Below, piece by piece: positions 46,143 through 55,572 of a stretch of 64,000 bases of DNA. Numbering within the stretch: the first letter of the stretch is position 1; each line of letters starts with the position of its first letter. The notes under the pieces were generated by a model. It was given only the letters and a program-made list of their open reading frames with translations, made no database searches and was not told the origin of the DNA. A program made the translations under genes and the position numbers. The stretch covers positions 1-64,000 of the forward strand of contig NC_072812.1 in the NCBI RefSeq assembly GCF_003013715.1. The letters are read 5' to 3'. The DNA comes from Candidozyma auris (taxonomy: Eukaryota > Ascomycota > Pichiomycetes > Serinales > Metschnikowiaceae).

Positions 46143-48503
46143 ATGTCCATATTAAAGGCGATCTCGACAGAGGTCCACGAAAACGTCTCGGGCGGGATCC
46201 ACCCGTCGGTGCTGGCGCTTGTGGATGCTTTCATCATGTACTTGAAGGAACCTCGGTACCTGAACCCTTTGGGCCTTGCGGAGCTCAGCCAGTTGTTCGC
46301 CAACTTCTACGCAGACCTCAACTCGTTGGTGATCTACATCTACACGCAGCTGAACTCCAACAAGCGACAGCTCTTGCAAAATTCGGCGATATTTCAAAAT
46401 GACCAGAAGACTTTTGACTACTTGGTGGCGTTGTCGCAGTACTCAACGCTGTCGATTAAACGACTGCGTCGGACCGACCCGCATGCGCTTTTCCAGCTAC
46501 GGGTTTTTGCTCTCTACAAGTTCATGACCATTGTGGATACGATTGAAAAGGCCCAGTACGACCTATTCAACTCAAGCAGCCCGGGTGACAAGTCCACGTT
46601 GTTTGATAAGATCTTCCGTTTCGACGAAAAGGATATCCGTGCCCAGCAGCTCTGGACAGAAAAGATCAAACTCCTCAAAAATTTGAACTTGCCCTTGAGC
46701 TCCTTTTGCGAGTCCCAGAACGACGCCGAGGCGGCCAAACTCGACGAGTACTTTTTGACGTTGGATACTTCGGAGTGCGCCACCTTGCAGGAGATCAAGA
46801 AGAACTTCAAGCTCCTTAACATCGTCAAGACGCCTTCTACCAAGCTCAAATACTTGGTCAACACGCAGAAGTTGATTGTGCGTCTCTTGTCGAACTTTTA
46901 TAACGACGCCTCGAAAGTCAACAACGATATCTTGCTTCCCGCACTCATCTACATCATCATATACCATCTACCGGAAGACGTACCAGAGAATCCCGAGCTT
47001 GAGACCGTCACCGAATCATACGACTTACTTCTCAACATCACCTTCATAAAGAACTTTCTTAACGTCATCGATGCACATAAAGTGGATATCACTACTTTTA
47101 CGCTCAACACCTCATTAAGCTCATACAAACCAACAGGCAAGAAACGCCCCTTCTCTCGCGGTGATCGCAGGAACTCCAGCACGAACCTTTATGACTTGAT
47201 CAATCTCAAGGAATCTGCAGAATGCGAGCCTGTCGACGATGACGAGGGCAACCTGATATACTCCACAAAGGGTCTCCAGAATGACAAGGCATTGATAGAT
47301 TACATTCAAAAGAATTTTCTCAATCATGGCGAGCTACAGTACTATCTCACGAATTTCGAGGCTGTCATTTACTTTCTACTGAACTCAACGCTCGATGAAC
47401 TCGTTCCAGATGGATTTCTGATTCCCGAATCTTCCAGAGATCACAAATTGGTTACTAAACCGTTGCATAAAATTTTGGAAGAGGAGTTTGCATCTGCAGC
47501 AATGAAGGACAAATCTGACGTCGACGCTGATAAACTATCTAGAACACTCGACGAGGAACTCGATGCCAACAGGTCCAGATCAGGTTCACTATTCAACACG
47601 ATATCAAGCGCTGTCCAGTCCTCCGTGAACAGATCTCGTTCCAATTCTGGCGCGATCAAATCCAATAAAGAGAGCAATGGCCACAATGATTTCGAGAACT
47701 CCTTATACGGCGGCCCACTTGGGAACAATGAAGCTTACGGATTCGGCCGCATGAAGAACATATTGGGGAAGCTTGGATCCTCAGCTATCCAATTTCGCCA
47801 GGGCTTCGAAGAAGAGCTTAATTCTGGAATGTTGTCTGACCCTCAAGTGAACGAAACAAGACAAAAGAGGGCCAGCACCCTTTTCGATAAACTCTCACCA
47901 AATCATACCAGAATGCGGTCTGAGTCACTTGATGCGGTGGGCAACAGCAGTAACCCCCTGGTCCATACACATTCACGCAAACCAACCCTCTCGCTGAAAT
48001 TCTCAACAGCAGCGTCTGAGTTCATGACGAAGTTCAGTGCGGCTGCGAATAACCCGACCGGACCTGCCCCTACGCTGACATCAAACCCAGGCCATGCATC
48101 CAATCCATCTCTTCACTCACTAGAAGAACAATCGCCTTTCGAAGAAAGACCGCCTATAGGAGAACGTTCTGCCAGCCTCCATACAATGGACAGATGGTTC
48201 AATAATTTTACGAACGAGGAAAGCGCCGCCATTGGTGCCACAAATGCAAGTCTGAACCACCAAAGTACCAGCAGTGCAGCAAGCAATGCTTTCACGAACA
48301 ACGAAGACTCGGTTTTTAGTTCTAGTGCCGAGGAATTAACCAAATTCCAACATATTGATTTCGACTCACTCACGATCAACGACTTGAAGCTAATGAAGAA
48401 TTACTACGATCAGCTATGCTCGGAGTTTATTGCTTCCAAAACAGACTCGAAGACAAGCAACGAGTATCTTCCATTGGATGCAAAAGATCAGCCAAGCATA
48501 TAG
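46143..48503 (+). CDS. VPS9-domain Rab5 guanine nucleotide exchange factor (Muk1-like)
   Basis: 786 residues. The VPS9 catalytic signature is NNDILLPALIYIIIYHLPEDV, with the key Asp262, in a helical domain spanning about 60-330; LLLNITFIKNFLNVID closes it. The C-terminal half is Ser/Asn-rich and low complexity, with basic Ser-rich stretches (RSRSGSLFNT, RKRASTLFDK type) that look like kinase targets. No CUE ubiquitin-binding domain is seen at the C-terminus, so this is more like Muk1 than Vps9. Role by family: activates Vps21/Ypt5x GTPases in endosomal transport. The ATG at 46143 is the first; a TTG one codon upstream is ignored. Confidence 0.8.
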   Translation: MSILKAISTEVHENVSGGIHPSVLALVDAFIMYLKEPRYLNPLGLAELSQLFANFYADLNSLVIYIYTQLNSNKRQLLQNSAIFQNDQKTFDYLVALSQYSTLSIKRLRRTDPHALFQLRVFALYKFMTIVDTIEKAQYDLFNSSSPGDKSTLFDKIFRFDEKDIRAQQLWTEKIKLLKNLNLPLSSFCESQNDAEAAKLDEYFLTLDTSECATLQEIKKNFKLLNIVKTPSTKLKYLVNTQKLIVRLLSNFYNDASKVNNDILLPALIYIIIYHLPEDVPENPELETVTESYDLLLNITFIKNFLNVIDAHKVDITTFTLNTSLSSYKPTGKKRPFSRGDRRNSSTNLYDLINLKESAECEPVDDDEGNLIYSTKGLQNDKALIDYIQKNFLNHGELQYYLTNFEAVIYFLLNSTLDELVPDGFLIPESSRDHKLVTKPLHKILEEEFASAAMKDKSDVDADKLSRTLDEELDANRSRSGSLFNTISSAVQSSVNRSRSNSGAIKSNKESNGHNDFENSLYGGPLGNNEAYGFGRMKNILGKLGSSAIQFRQGFEEELNSGMLSDPQVNETRQKRASTLFDKLSPNHTRMRSESLDAVGNSSNPLVHTHSRKPTLSLKFSTAASEFMTKFSAAANNPTGPAPTLTSNPGHASNPSLHSLEEQSPFEERPPIGERSASLHTMDRWFNNFTNEESAAIGATNASLNHQSTSSAASNAFTNNEDSVFSSSAEELTKFQHIDFDSLTINDLKLMKNYYDQLCSEFIASKTDSKTSNEYLPLDAKDQPSI

Positions 48504-48646
48504 GTGATGTCGCACTATGTGCGCACTCACTGGCAGATGGTCCGGACTGCACTCAATGCCCTAAGGGTTCCAGAAAAATCCGAGATAGATCTATATAAAG
48601 TGTGGAGATTCCGTACATCACCTTCTCATAGCAACGGGTCCCAAGC

Positions 48647-49366
48647 ATGGCTACGGTTATGTCTCCCAATACTCAGCCCATCTTTGGGAAGAGGAGAGCA
48701 CATGATGGTCTAGAACACGAGCATAAAAGAGTGAGACTTGACAAGTTGCTCTCTAAACTCAGCCTTGAGCAAGACGAACCTCCTGCAAAGAAACCATTTA
48801 AGATTGAGCCTGATAATATCGACATCAACCCATTGCTTGTTTTTTCAAACGAAGACGCAAGACCGAAGACCACAATAGACACGTACATCAGCGAAAGGTT
48901 GATGGCCAGCATGAGGCAAAAGGCTCAGGAGGGACTCGCTGTAGGGCGGTGGTATGTGCCAGCTGGGATTGTGATATTGCATTTCCAGCGGTGGGTTCGC
49001 CGATTATTTAATGCCTTCATCAAGCGGTACAATGCTGGTCACCCTGAACAGCCTCCTGTGAAGCCATTTCGGAGCTATAAAAAGGTGTTGAATCTTGTTC
49101 ACTCTGGAGATGTCAACTTCACATTTGAAGATCTACGGCAAATACTCAATGAGGAAAACGATAGGGAGTATCGGCGGCTAGTAGAAAGAAAAGAGGCACG
49201 GGAGAACAAACGGCAAATTGAAGAAATTAAGGAAGAAACGAGCATATACGCGAACTCAGGATACACCTATTGGGATCGCTTCGCACAGGTAAGCGCAGAC
49301 ATCGACATGGAACTGCTGTCTGCGATGAGTTCCGAGGGGCTGGACCTCGAGATGATGGACATTTAG
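48647..49366 (+). CDS. Uncharacterised basic, probably nuclear protein
   Basis: 239 residues; I do not recognise the family. The N-terminus carries basic patches suited to nuclear import (GKRRAHDG, EHKRVRLDK, PAKKPFK). The centre has a hydrophobic/aromatic block (residues about 103-150: GRWYVPAGIVILHFQRWVRR) that looks like a folded helical unit with an IQ-like FQRWVRRLF segment. A highly charged helix follows (about 175-205, EEENDREYRRLVERKEARENKRQIEEIKEE), likely coiled coil, and the C-terminus is acidic (MDMELLSAM, LEMMDI). A TATATAAAG box lies about 52 bp upstream, supporting the ATG at 48647. It lies in tandem between the VPS9-domain gene and SPT6, 143 bp and 226 bp from them. Confidence 0.75.
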   Translation: MATVMSPNTQPIFGKRRAHDGLEHEHKRVRLDKLLSKLSLEQDEPPAKKPFKIEPDNIDINPLLVFSNEDARPKTTIDTYISERLMASMRQKAQEGLAVGRWYVPAGIVILHFQRWVRRLFNAFIKRYNAGHPEQPPVKPFRSYKKVLNLVHSGDVNFTFEDLRQILNEENDREYRRLVERKEARENKRQIEEIKEETSIYANSGYTYWDRFAQVSADIDMELLSAMSSEGLDLEMMDI

Positions 49367-49592
49367 CACGGCAAGTTATAGAAATACAAATACGAGAAAC
49401 GTATGTGTAGTGGTCTTATTCATGTTAGGTGGTGGTGGTTAAGGTATCAGTAGTAGTACGACTGGTGTAGACACCCGTGCACCAGGAGTGAGGTGAAAAT
49501 ATACCAAAAAAACAGCCTCAAGCGTTCAGGTCTCCAACTCCTACAGAACCTCCTCGACAACACATTTGAAGGCAAATCAACAGCATCAAGGC

Positions 49593-52500
49593 ATGTCTTT
49601 GGAGCAGGAGCAAGATGCTCTTCTAAAAGAGGAAAGCGAGATCCGCATTGACGCTTCAGACAACAATTCGTCAGAGGAAGGCGACGATGTCATGGACGAC
49701 TCTTCAGAAGAAGAAGATGACGATAACGATGAAGAAGCGATGCAGAAAGTCAGAGAGGGCTTTATTGTTGACGATGACGAAGACGACGAAATTCTGCGCA
49801 AGAAGAGAAGAAAGCATAAAAGAAAGAGAGAGAAGGAGAGGAGCCAGGATGAGCCTAACGATGCGCTAGATGAAGACGACTTAGAGCTTCTCAGAGAAAA
49901 TGCCGGTGAGGCGCCACTGAAACCATCGCAGAACAAGTTTAAACGTCTCAAACGAGCCGCTGGTGAGGAAGATGGCGTGGAAGATGGATTGGCCGAGGAC
50001 AGTACGGCTGCGAAACCAAGAGACAGGCTAACTGACTTTTTCTCTGATGATGAAGAGGACGATGTTGGCGAAGCAGTGGGTGGCGAGGAAAACGTACGTG
50101 GCAGAGACGAGGGCAACATCTTGGACGAGTTTGAAGATTTCATTGAGGAGGATGAATACTCGGACGAAGAAGAGGCCAAGGCACACAAGTTGCAGCAGCA
50201 GAGAGAACGGGCAAAGAGAAAGGGTCCGAAGTTGGACACACTGAAGCTCTCGAGCGTCGACAGGGAGAGTTTGCAGCAATTGTTTGAAGTCTTTGGCAAT
50301 GGTGCAGACTACGACTGGGCGTTGGAAGCACAGGATCTTGAGGATGAAGGTAACAACGAGCAAGAGCCTACAGCATTGGATGAGGTGTTCGAGCATTCCG
50401 AATTGAAGGATCGAATGCTCACAGAGGAAGATAATTTGATTCGTATCATTGATGTGCCGGAGAGATTTCAGAAGTACAGGGCTAACCTCAACTACATGGA
50501 CTTGGAGGGTGTGGAATTGCAGCGTGAAAAGAAGTGGGTTGCCGACATTTTGTTTACAGAAAAGCGCCAGACGTATGACGGGCCACTCAAGGAGCCCTTC
50601 TACGAGGCGGTGGGCAAAGTGGTGGAATTCATTTCTAAAGACAATTGGGAGGTTCCCTTCATCTGCGCTCACAGACGTGACTTCTTGATCCACACCGAAG
50701 AAATACAAGAACCGGACGGATCTGTTCGCAACACAGTGCATAAGTTGCTTTTTGAGGACGACTTGTGGCGTATAGTGCGTCTAGACATCGAGTACCACAC
50801 TCTCTACGAGAAGAGAGTCAATACAGAAAAGTTGATCAATGAATTGAGCCTTGATGACGACCTAGTGAAGGACATCCAATCCGCTGACAGCATGGTAGCT
50901 GTTCAGGATTTACAGGACTACATCAACTTCACCTACTCTGCTGAAATCAAGAAGCTTAACGACAGCAAAGAACAGGAACAGGATGGCCAGGAAGATGAAG
51001 ATAGGAAACTGGGCAAGAAACACTCAAGATATGCCATCTTTGAGCGTATCAGAGAAAACGTCTTGTACGACGCCGTCAAAGGATATGGTATCTCTGCAAA
51101 AGAGTTCGGAGAAAACGTCCAGGATCAATCTCTCAAAAATTACGAAGTCCCTTATAGAATTCACGCTACGGACGACTCGTATGAGACTCCAGAGGATATG
51201 ATCGAGAGGCTTGTTGAGGACGACGAAATATTGTTCAAGGACCCTAAGAACGCCTTGAGTGCCGTGAGAAAAACTTTCGCCGAAGAGATCTTTCACAACC
51301 CTAAGATAAGATCTGAGGTCAGACAAGTCTATAAAAACTTTGCATCCATCTCAGTCGCATTAACCGAAAAAGGTCGTTCAAGTATTGACAGTCATAGCCC
51401 CTACGCCCTTATTAAATACGCTAAAGGCTACTCTCCTGCTGACTTGGTGAGCAGACCTGATGTCTTCCTCAAAATGCTTGCCGCCGAAGCGAATGGATTG
51501 ATTGTTCTAAAGATCGAAACTTCCGATTACGACAGCTGGTTCCAGTCTATTCTCAATTGTTTGACCTCGGATGGAACATCTGAAGTTTCTGAAAAATGGA
51601 ACAAGGAGAGAGAAATCACTTTGTCCATGGCTTTCAAGCGTTTGACTTCTATGGTGGCAATGAATACAAAGGAGGACTTACGTCGTGAATGCGAGCGTCT
51701 TGTCGCAGCTGAGCTCAGAACCAGATTCTTGGCCAAAGTGGATCAGGCGCCGTTCACTCCCTTCGGTTACGATAAGGGAACCAAACCTAACGTTTTGGCA
51801 TTGTCTTTCGGCAAAGGTGACTTCGACAGCGCCGTTGTTGGAGCATTTGTTAGAGACAATGGAAGAATCAGTGAATACTTCAAATCTGAGAATAATCCAA
51901 CAAGGGACAGAGAAAGCGGTGAACGTTTCATGGGTCAGCTCAAGGAATTCTTCGACACAAGACTTTATAACCACAAGCCAGATGTCATCGTTGTTTCTGG
52001 ATACAGCGCTAATACTAAGAGGCTCTTTGATGTGATCAAGAACTTTGTTTCAAAGTACGAAATTCTCTGCAATGTCGAAGATCTACAAGATCCAGCTACG
52101 CCACCTTTGCTTCCTGTAATATGGGGACAGGACGAGACGGCGAGATTATATCAAAATTCAGAAAGGGCCGTCCTTGAGCTCTCCGATAAGCCTCCTTTGG
52201 TCAAGTACTGTGTGGGTTTAGCAAAGTATGTTCAAAGTCCTTTATTGGAGTACGTTTCTCTTAAAGAAAACATAATGTCATTGACATTTTATGAGCATCA
52301 AAAACTTCTCCCTGAGGATGCTATTCTAGAGGCATTTGACACAGTGTTTGTTGATATCGTCAATATGGTGGGTGTTGAGATCAACGAGGCACTCCGTGAC
52401 CCGTATTATGCCCAGCTTCTACCCTATGTTGCTGGTCTAGGTCCCAGAAAAGCTTCCGGCTTATTGAGAAATATAACTGCTAAACTCGGCACTTTGACCA

Positions 52501-53918
52501 CAAGAAGTGACTTGATTGAGAACGAACTCTCTACAGCGAACATTTTCTTCAACTGCTCGTCATTTTTGAGCATTCCATATGATGAAGGAGTTACTGTCAT
52601 GGACTCCTCCATTGAGTTGCTCGATGCCACTCGTATACATCCTGAGGACTACAGTTTGGCCAGGAAAATGGCTGCCGACGCGCTCGATTTGGACGAGGAG
52701 GACATGGCTCATATTGACGAGCAAGGTGGTATTATCTACCAGTTGATGCAAGAAGGTGTGAACAAGGTCGATGACCTAAACTTGACTGCTTTTGGTAAAG
52801 AGTTGGAATCTAAGTTCGGCAAAAAGAAATACGCCACCCTTCAAAGTATCAAGGAAGAGCTTGTTAACAACTTTGAGGAATTGAGAAGATCATTCCATCT
52901 CCTTGATCTCATCGAGGTGTTCAGAATGTTAACTGGTGAAAGCGCTGAAACCTTCAACAGAGGCACAATCTGTCCGGTCACTATTAACCGTGTGGGTAAG
53001 AATTTCCGTGACGAGAATGCAAGAGTTAAGTTCTTGCGAGTCTCGACGCCGTCTCAGATTAGTGGTACAGTTGAGGAAGGTCACATATTGAAGAATTCAG
53101 ACTATCAACAAGGCGATGTCATTCAGGTTGTCGTTTTGGACGTCAACTACGAGTCTTTCTCAGCAACTTTCAGTGCGCTTCCTGAAGACATAAAGAAAGC
53201 GTCAGGACCGAAATTTTTCAAGGATCCTGCAAAATGGGACTTTCAACAGGAAGAAGCAGACAGACAGAAAGAAAAGGCAAAAGAGAATGCTAAGCTTGCC
53301 AAAACCAGAAATGTTCAGCACCCATTATTTCACAACTTCAATGCAAGACAAGCAGAAGAGTACTTGGCACCACAGGCTGTCGGTGATTGCGTGATTCGTC
53401 CATCATCCAGAGGCCCAGAGTACTTGACTGCAACTTGGAAAGTCGCAAACAATTTATTCCAGCACCTCAGTGTCAAGGAAATCACTCACAATGCTGGAAA
53501 AGAGTATGTGGTTGAGGGCAAAAAATACGCTGACTTGGATCAAATGGTGTTCCAGCATGTTCAGGCCATTGCCAAGCATGTGAATGAAATGTGCCGTCAT
53601 CCAAAGTTCCGTGAGGGTACCCTTCAAGAGGTCCATGAGTGGTTGGAATCGTACACCAAGGCCAATCCTAAGAACAGTGCCTACGTTTTCTGTTACGACC
53701 ATAAGGCACCAGGGTGGTTCTTGCTTCTATTCAAGGTCAATGTGAAGACGCCAGTGACAACGTGGCACGTGAAGACAGAATGCAACGGGTTTGTGTTGAA
53801 GGGGTTCTCGTACCCCAACATGATGAGATTATGTAACGGTTTCAAGCAAACATTTAAGAGTCTTGTCAATGACAAGTCTAGGGGTCACAGTCAGCCTTAC
53901 GGAGGTTACGGCTACTAA
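49593..53918 (+). CDS. SPT6: Transcription elongation factor and histone chaperone Spt6
   Basis: 1441 residues. Layout as in yeast Spt6: a very acidic N-terminus (about 1-230), a Tex-like core with a degenerate RNase H/YqgF-like domain (about 735-880), a helix-hairpin-helix (PYVAGLGPRKASGLLRNI near 945), an S1 RNA-binding domain (from about 1115), and tandem SH2 domains (HPLFHNFNARQAEEYL from about 1242, with the phosphate-binding GDCVIRPSS) that bind the phosphorylated Rpb1 linker. It acts in the nucleus with elongating RNA polymerase II. The ATG at 49593 (MSLEQEQD) is chosen because the frame upstream opens only with TTG. It converges on the dioxygenase gene with 74 bp between stops. Confidence 0.97.
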   Translation: MSLEQEQDALLKEESEIRIDASDNNSSEEGDDVMDDSSEEEDDDNDEEAMQKVREGFIVDDDEDDEILRKKRRKHKRKREKERSQDEPNDALDEDDLELLRENAGEAPLKPSQNKFKRLKRAAGEEDGVEDGLAEDSTAAKPRDRLTDFFSDDEEDDVGEAVGGEENVRGRDEGNILDEFEDFIEEDEYSDEEEAKAHKLQQQRERAKRKGPKLDTLKLSSVDRESLQQLFEVFGNGADYDWALEAQDLEDEGNNEQEPTALDEVFEHSELKDRMLTEEDNLIRIIDVPERFQKYRANLNYMDLEGVELQREKKWVADILFTEKRQTYDGPLKEPFYEAVGKVVEFISKDNWEVPFICAHRRDFLIHTEEIQEPDGSVRNTVHKLLFEDDLWRIVRLDIEYHTLYEKRVNTEKLINELSLDDDLVKDIQSADSMVAVQDLQDYINFTYSAEIKKLNDSKEQEQDGQEDEDRKLGKKHSRYAIFERIRENVLYDAVKGYGISAKEFGENVQDQSLKNYEVPYRIHATDDSYETPEDMIERLVEDDEILFKDPKNALSAVRKTFAEEIFHNPKIRSEVRQVYKNFASISVALTEKGRSSIDSHSPYALIKYAKGYSPADLVSRPDVFLKMLAAEANGLIVLKIETSDYDSWFQSILNCLTSDGTSEVSEKWNKEREITLSMAFKRLTSMVAMNTKEDLRRECERLVAAELRTRFLAKVDQAPFTPFGYDKGTKPNVLALSFGKGDFDSAVVGAFVRDNGRISEYFKSENNPTRDRESGERFMGQLKEFFDTRLYNHKPDVIVVSGYSANTKRLFDVIKNFVSKYEILCNVEDLQDPATPPLLPVIWGQDETARLYQNSERAVLELSDKPPLVKYCVGLAKYVQSPLLEYVSLKENIMSLTFYEHQKLLPEDAILEAFDTVFVDIVNMVGVEINEALRDPYYAQLLPYVAGLGPRKASGLLRNITAKLGTLTTRSDLIENELSTANIFFNCSSFLSIPYDEGVTVMDSSIELLDATRIHPEDYSLARKMAADALDLDEEDMAHIDEQGGIIYQLMQEGVNKVDDLNLTAFGKELESKFGKKKYATLQSIKEELVNNFEELRRSFHLLDLIEVFRMLTGESAETFNRGTICPVTINRVGKNFRDENARVKFLRVSTPSQISGTVEEGHILKNSDYQQGDVIQVVVLDVNYESFSATFSALPEDIKKASGPKFFKDPAKWDFQQEEADRQKEKAKENAKLAKTRNVQHPLFHNFNARQAEEYLAPQAVGDCVIRPSSRGPEYLTATWKVANNLFQHLSVKEITHNAGKEYVVEGKKYADLDQMVFQHVQAIAKHVNEMCRHPKFREGTLQEVHEWLESYTKANPKNSAYVFCYDHKAPGWFLLLFKVNVKTPVTTWHVKTECNGFVLKGFSYPNMMRLCNGFKQTFKSLVNDKSRGHSQPYGGYGY

Positions 53919-53992
53919 AATGGGTAGCATTGTGTTATATATCTATAATTAAAAAGTACTTTTAAGGAATAAATCATCAGTAGCTTTTGCTT

Positions 53993-55270
53993 TCATTGTG
54001 TCTCGTTGACTTTACGAAGTTTAGAACGATAACTGTCACCGTCGACGTAGGTGCCCATAAGCCAGCGGTCACCGCCATTGGAATCCGAAAATTGATTTCT
54101 TGAGTGAAGAACACGGCGGTTATCGAATATGACACAGCTTCCCTCCGGCAGCTTAACTTCATACTGGTTCTGGGGATCGTTGATGAAATCCTCAAAAAGC
54201 CTCAAGCCACGCAAAAATTCCTGCCAAAGTTTTGGATCCTCTGCTGTGGTAGCATTGAGTTCAAAGGGCCCTTGAAATGGTGGAGCGTAGTTCACCTCTT
54301 TTATCTGTGGTTCACCAGTAGTGAAATTCTTCACGTATGGGTCTTCCACCACGAGCGGACGCATGTAGTAGTAGTACTCGTTGTTGTTATTGTAGTGGTA
54401 AGTGATGGGCACTTTCTTGAGCGCTTCGTACGCCTTTGGGTCTCTGTCTCTGATGGAGTAGGCAGCTGCAAAGGAGTCTGCAAAGATGTTTTCACCACCT
54501 AAAGTGGTGTTTTGAATAAAATGCAAGAGTTGTAGTCCAGGAGGTGACTCGTAGTAGAGCAAATCCATATGCAATGGAAGGAAAACATTTGTGTTGGCGA
54601 TGTTCTTTGCGTTCTTCTCGTTCTTGACATCAAAGAGCACCCCGTAGAAAGTTTTCTTGATGTACCCAAATCGGGAGGCTAGTTTGGCCACGGGCCACAA
54701 ATATTCATTTTCCGGTTTTATTGAGCCCAACTTGGGGTCATTCTGAGGATCTTCCACGTTCTCGATAAACGAGAGTCCATACTTATTCAAGTTGTTCACC
54801 ACTTTTTGAAATACGTTGTCCTTTGCAAAATAATCGTTGTAGTCCACTTTAAGCTCACTCAAGTTTGGCACAAGGTCAGTTTTTTTCCAATAGACTTTCT
54901 CCTCAGGAAAGAATTTACCATTGAACCTCTCCTTCAAGCTCAGAGACTTCTGCAAAAAATACTCCAGGTACCTTGATTCGTGTATTTTATTGCCTTGCTT
55001 CCACTTCACAAGCAAATTCTGCTCTCCATTTTCATTCACCACCTTTGGCGGCTCGGCAATTTCGAGGTTTCGGGTAATACTTGCGGTGGTGAAAGACTTC
55101 TGTCTCGTTGAAGCATCAACGGAATCTGGCGAATCACAGGAATCTCTAAGAAAAACGTTGTCAAAGGAAACAGTCTTATCCTTCAAGTTTACAGTGATGG
55201 AAGCATTATTGAATGATTTGAGCGATAATTGACGAAGACTTGTTACACGTCGTGTGGTTCTTGAAAACAT
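53993..55270 (-). CDS. Mitochondrial gamma-butyrobetaine/trimethyllysine-type dioxygenase
   Basis: 425 residues, Fe(II)/2-oxoglutarate-dependent dioxygenase of the BBOX1/TMLHE family, used in carnitine synthesis; yeast Aim17 and Candida Bbh2/Tmld1 are relatives. The iron ligands are visible: His and Asp in LPLHMDLLYY, and the distal His in RRVLHSRNQF. The N-terminal DUF971-like zinc module is reduced (LRDSCDSPDS, lacking most cysteines). The ATG at 55270 gives an Arg/Ser/Thr-rich, acid-free N-terminus (MFSRTTRRVTSLRQLSLK), a good mitochondrial presequence. The longer frame to 55360 opens with GTG and runs into the adjacent tRNA gene, so it is rejected. Whether it hydroxylates gamma-butyrobetaine or trimethyllysine cannot be told. 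Confidence 0.87.
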   Translation of the reverse strand: MFSRTTRRVTSLRQLSLKSFNNASITVNLKDKTVSFDNVFLRDSCDSPDSVDASTRQKSFTTASITRNLEIAEPPKVVNENGEQNLLVKWKQGNKIHESRYLEYFLQKSLSLKERFNGKFFPEEKVYWKKTDLVPNLSELKVDYNDYFAKDNVFQKVVNNLNKYGLSFIENVEDPQNDPKLGSIKPENEYLWPVAKLASRFGYIKKTFYGVLFDVKNEKNAKNIANTNVFLPLHMDLLYYESPPGLQLLHFIQNTTLGGENIFADSFAAAYSIRDRDPKAYEALKKVPITYHYNNNNEYYYYMRPLVVEDPYVKNFTTGEPQIKEVNYAPPFQGPFELNATTAEDPKLWQEFLRGLRLFEDFINDPQNQYEVKLPEGSCVIFDNRRVLHSRNQFSDSNGGDRWLMGTYVDGDSYRSKLRKVNETQ

Positions 55271-55354
55271 GGGGTAAGAAGAATCTCCAGGTTGTTGCGA
55301 AAAATGTGGGGCGATTCCGCGGGAACATTGGGGGAAGCGAAAAAAAAAAGATAT

Positions 55355-55452
55355 TGACACCCACGAGGTTCGAACTCGTGCCTCCGAAGAGACCAGGAAT
55401 GTATGGTAAGGTGACCTTACCCTGGCGCCTTAGACCACTCGGCCAGAGTGCC
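55355..55452 (-). tRNA. tRNA-Leu(AAG) with 16-nt intron
   Basis: 98 nt. Acceptor arms GGCACTC and GGGTGTC pair, with discriminator A. The D arm contains GCCGAGTGGTCTAAGGC (A box), the anticodon stem is CCAGG/CCTGG, the variable arm is long (class II), and the T arm is ACGAG-TTCGAAC-CTCGT (B box). Anticodon AAG is at 55416-55418. A 16 nt intron (55399-55414) starts one base 3' of the anticodon, and its CCTTAC pairs with the anticodon GTAAGG region as in other yeast pre-tRNAs. The A discriminator, A box and AAG anticodon identify leucine; it is not the Ser-tRNA(CAG) of CUG-clade yeasts. CTT/CTC codons, which it reads, are common in the window. Confidence 0.95.
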
Positions 55453-55572
55453 AATTGTTAAATAGGGGCATATTTTTCTAAATCATATAGTACAAATATG
55501 GCACCTTCACAATACGCTATTTTTTTCATTTTTAGCTTTCTAAAACCCTTTTTTTAGTCTATTTCTATTTAA

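Noticed and set aside
55270..55360. Longer N-terminus of the dioxygenase
   Set aside because: It opens at GTG and overlaps the 3' end of the tRNA gene; the ATG at 55270 gives a good mitochondrial presequence.
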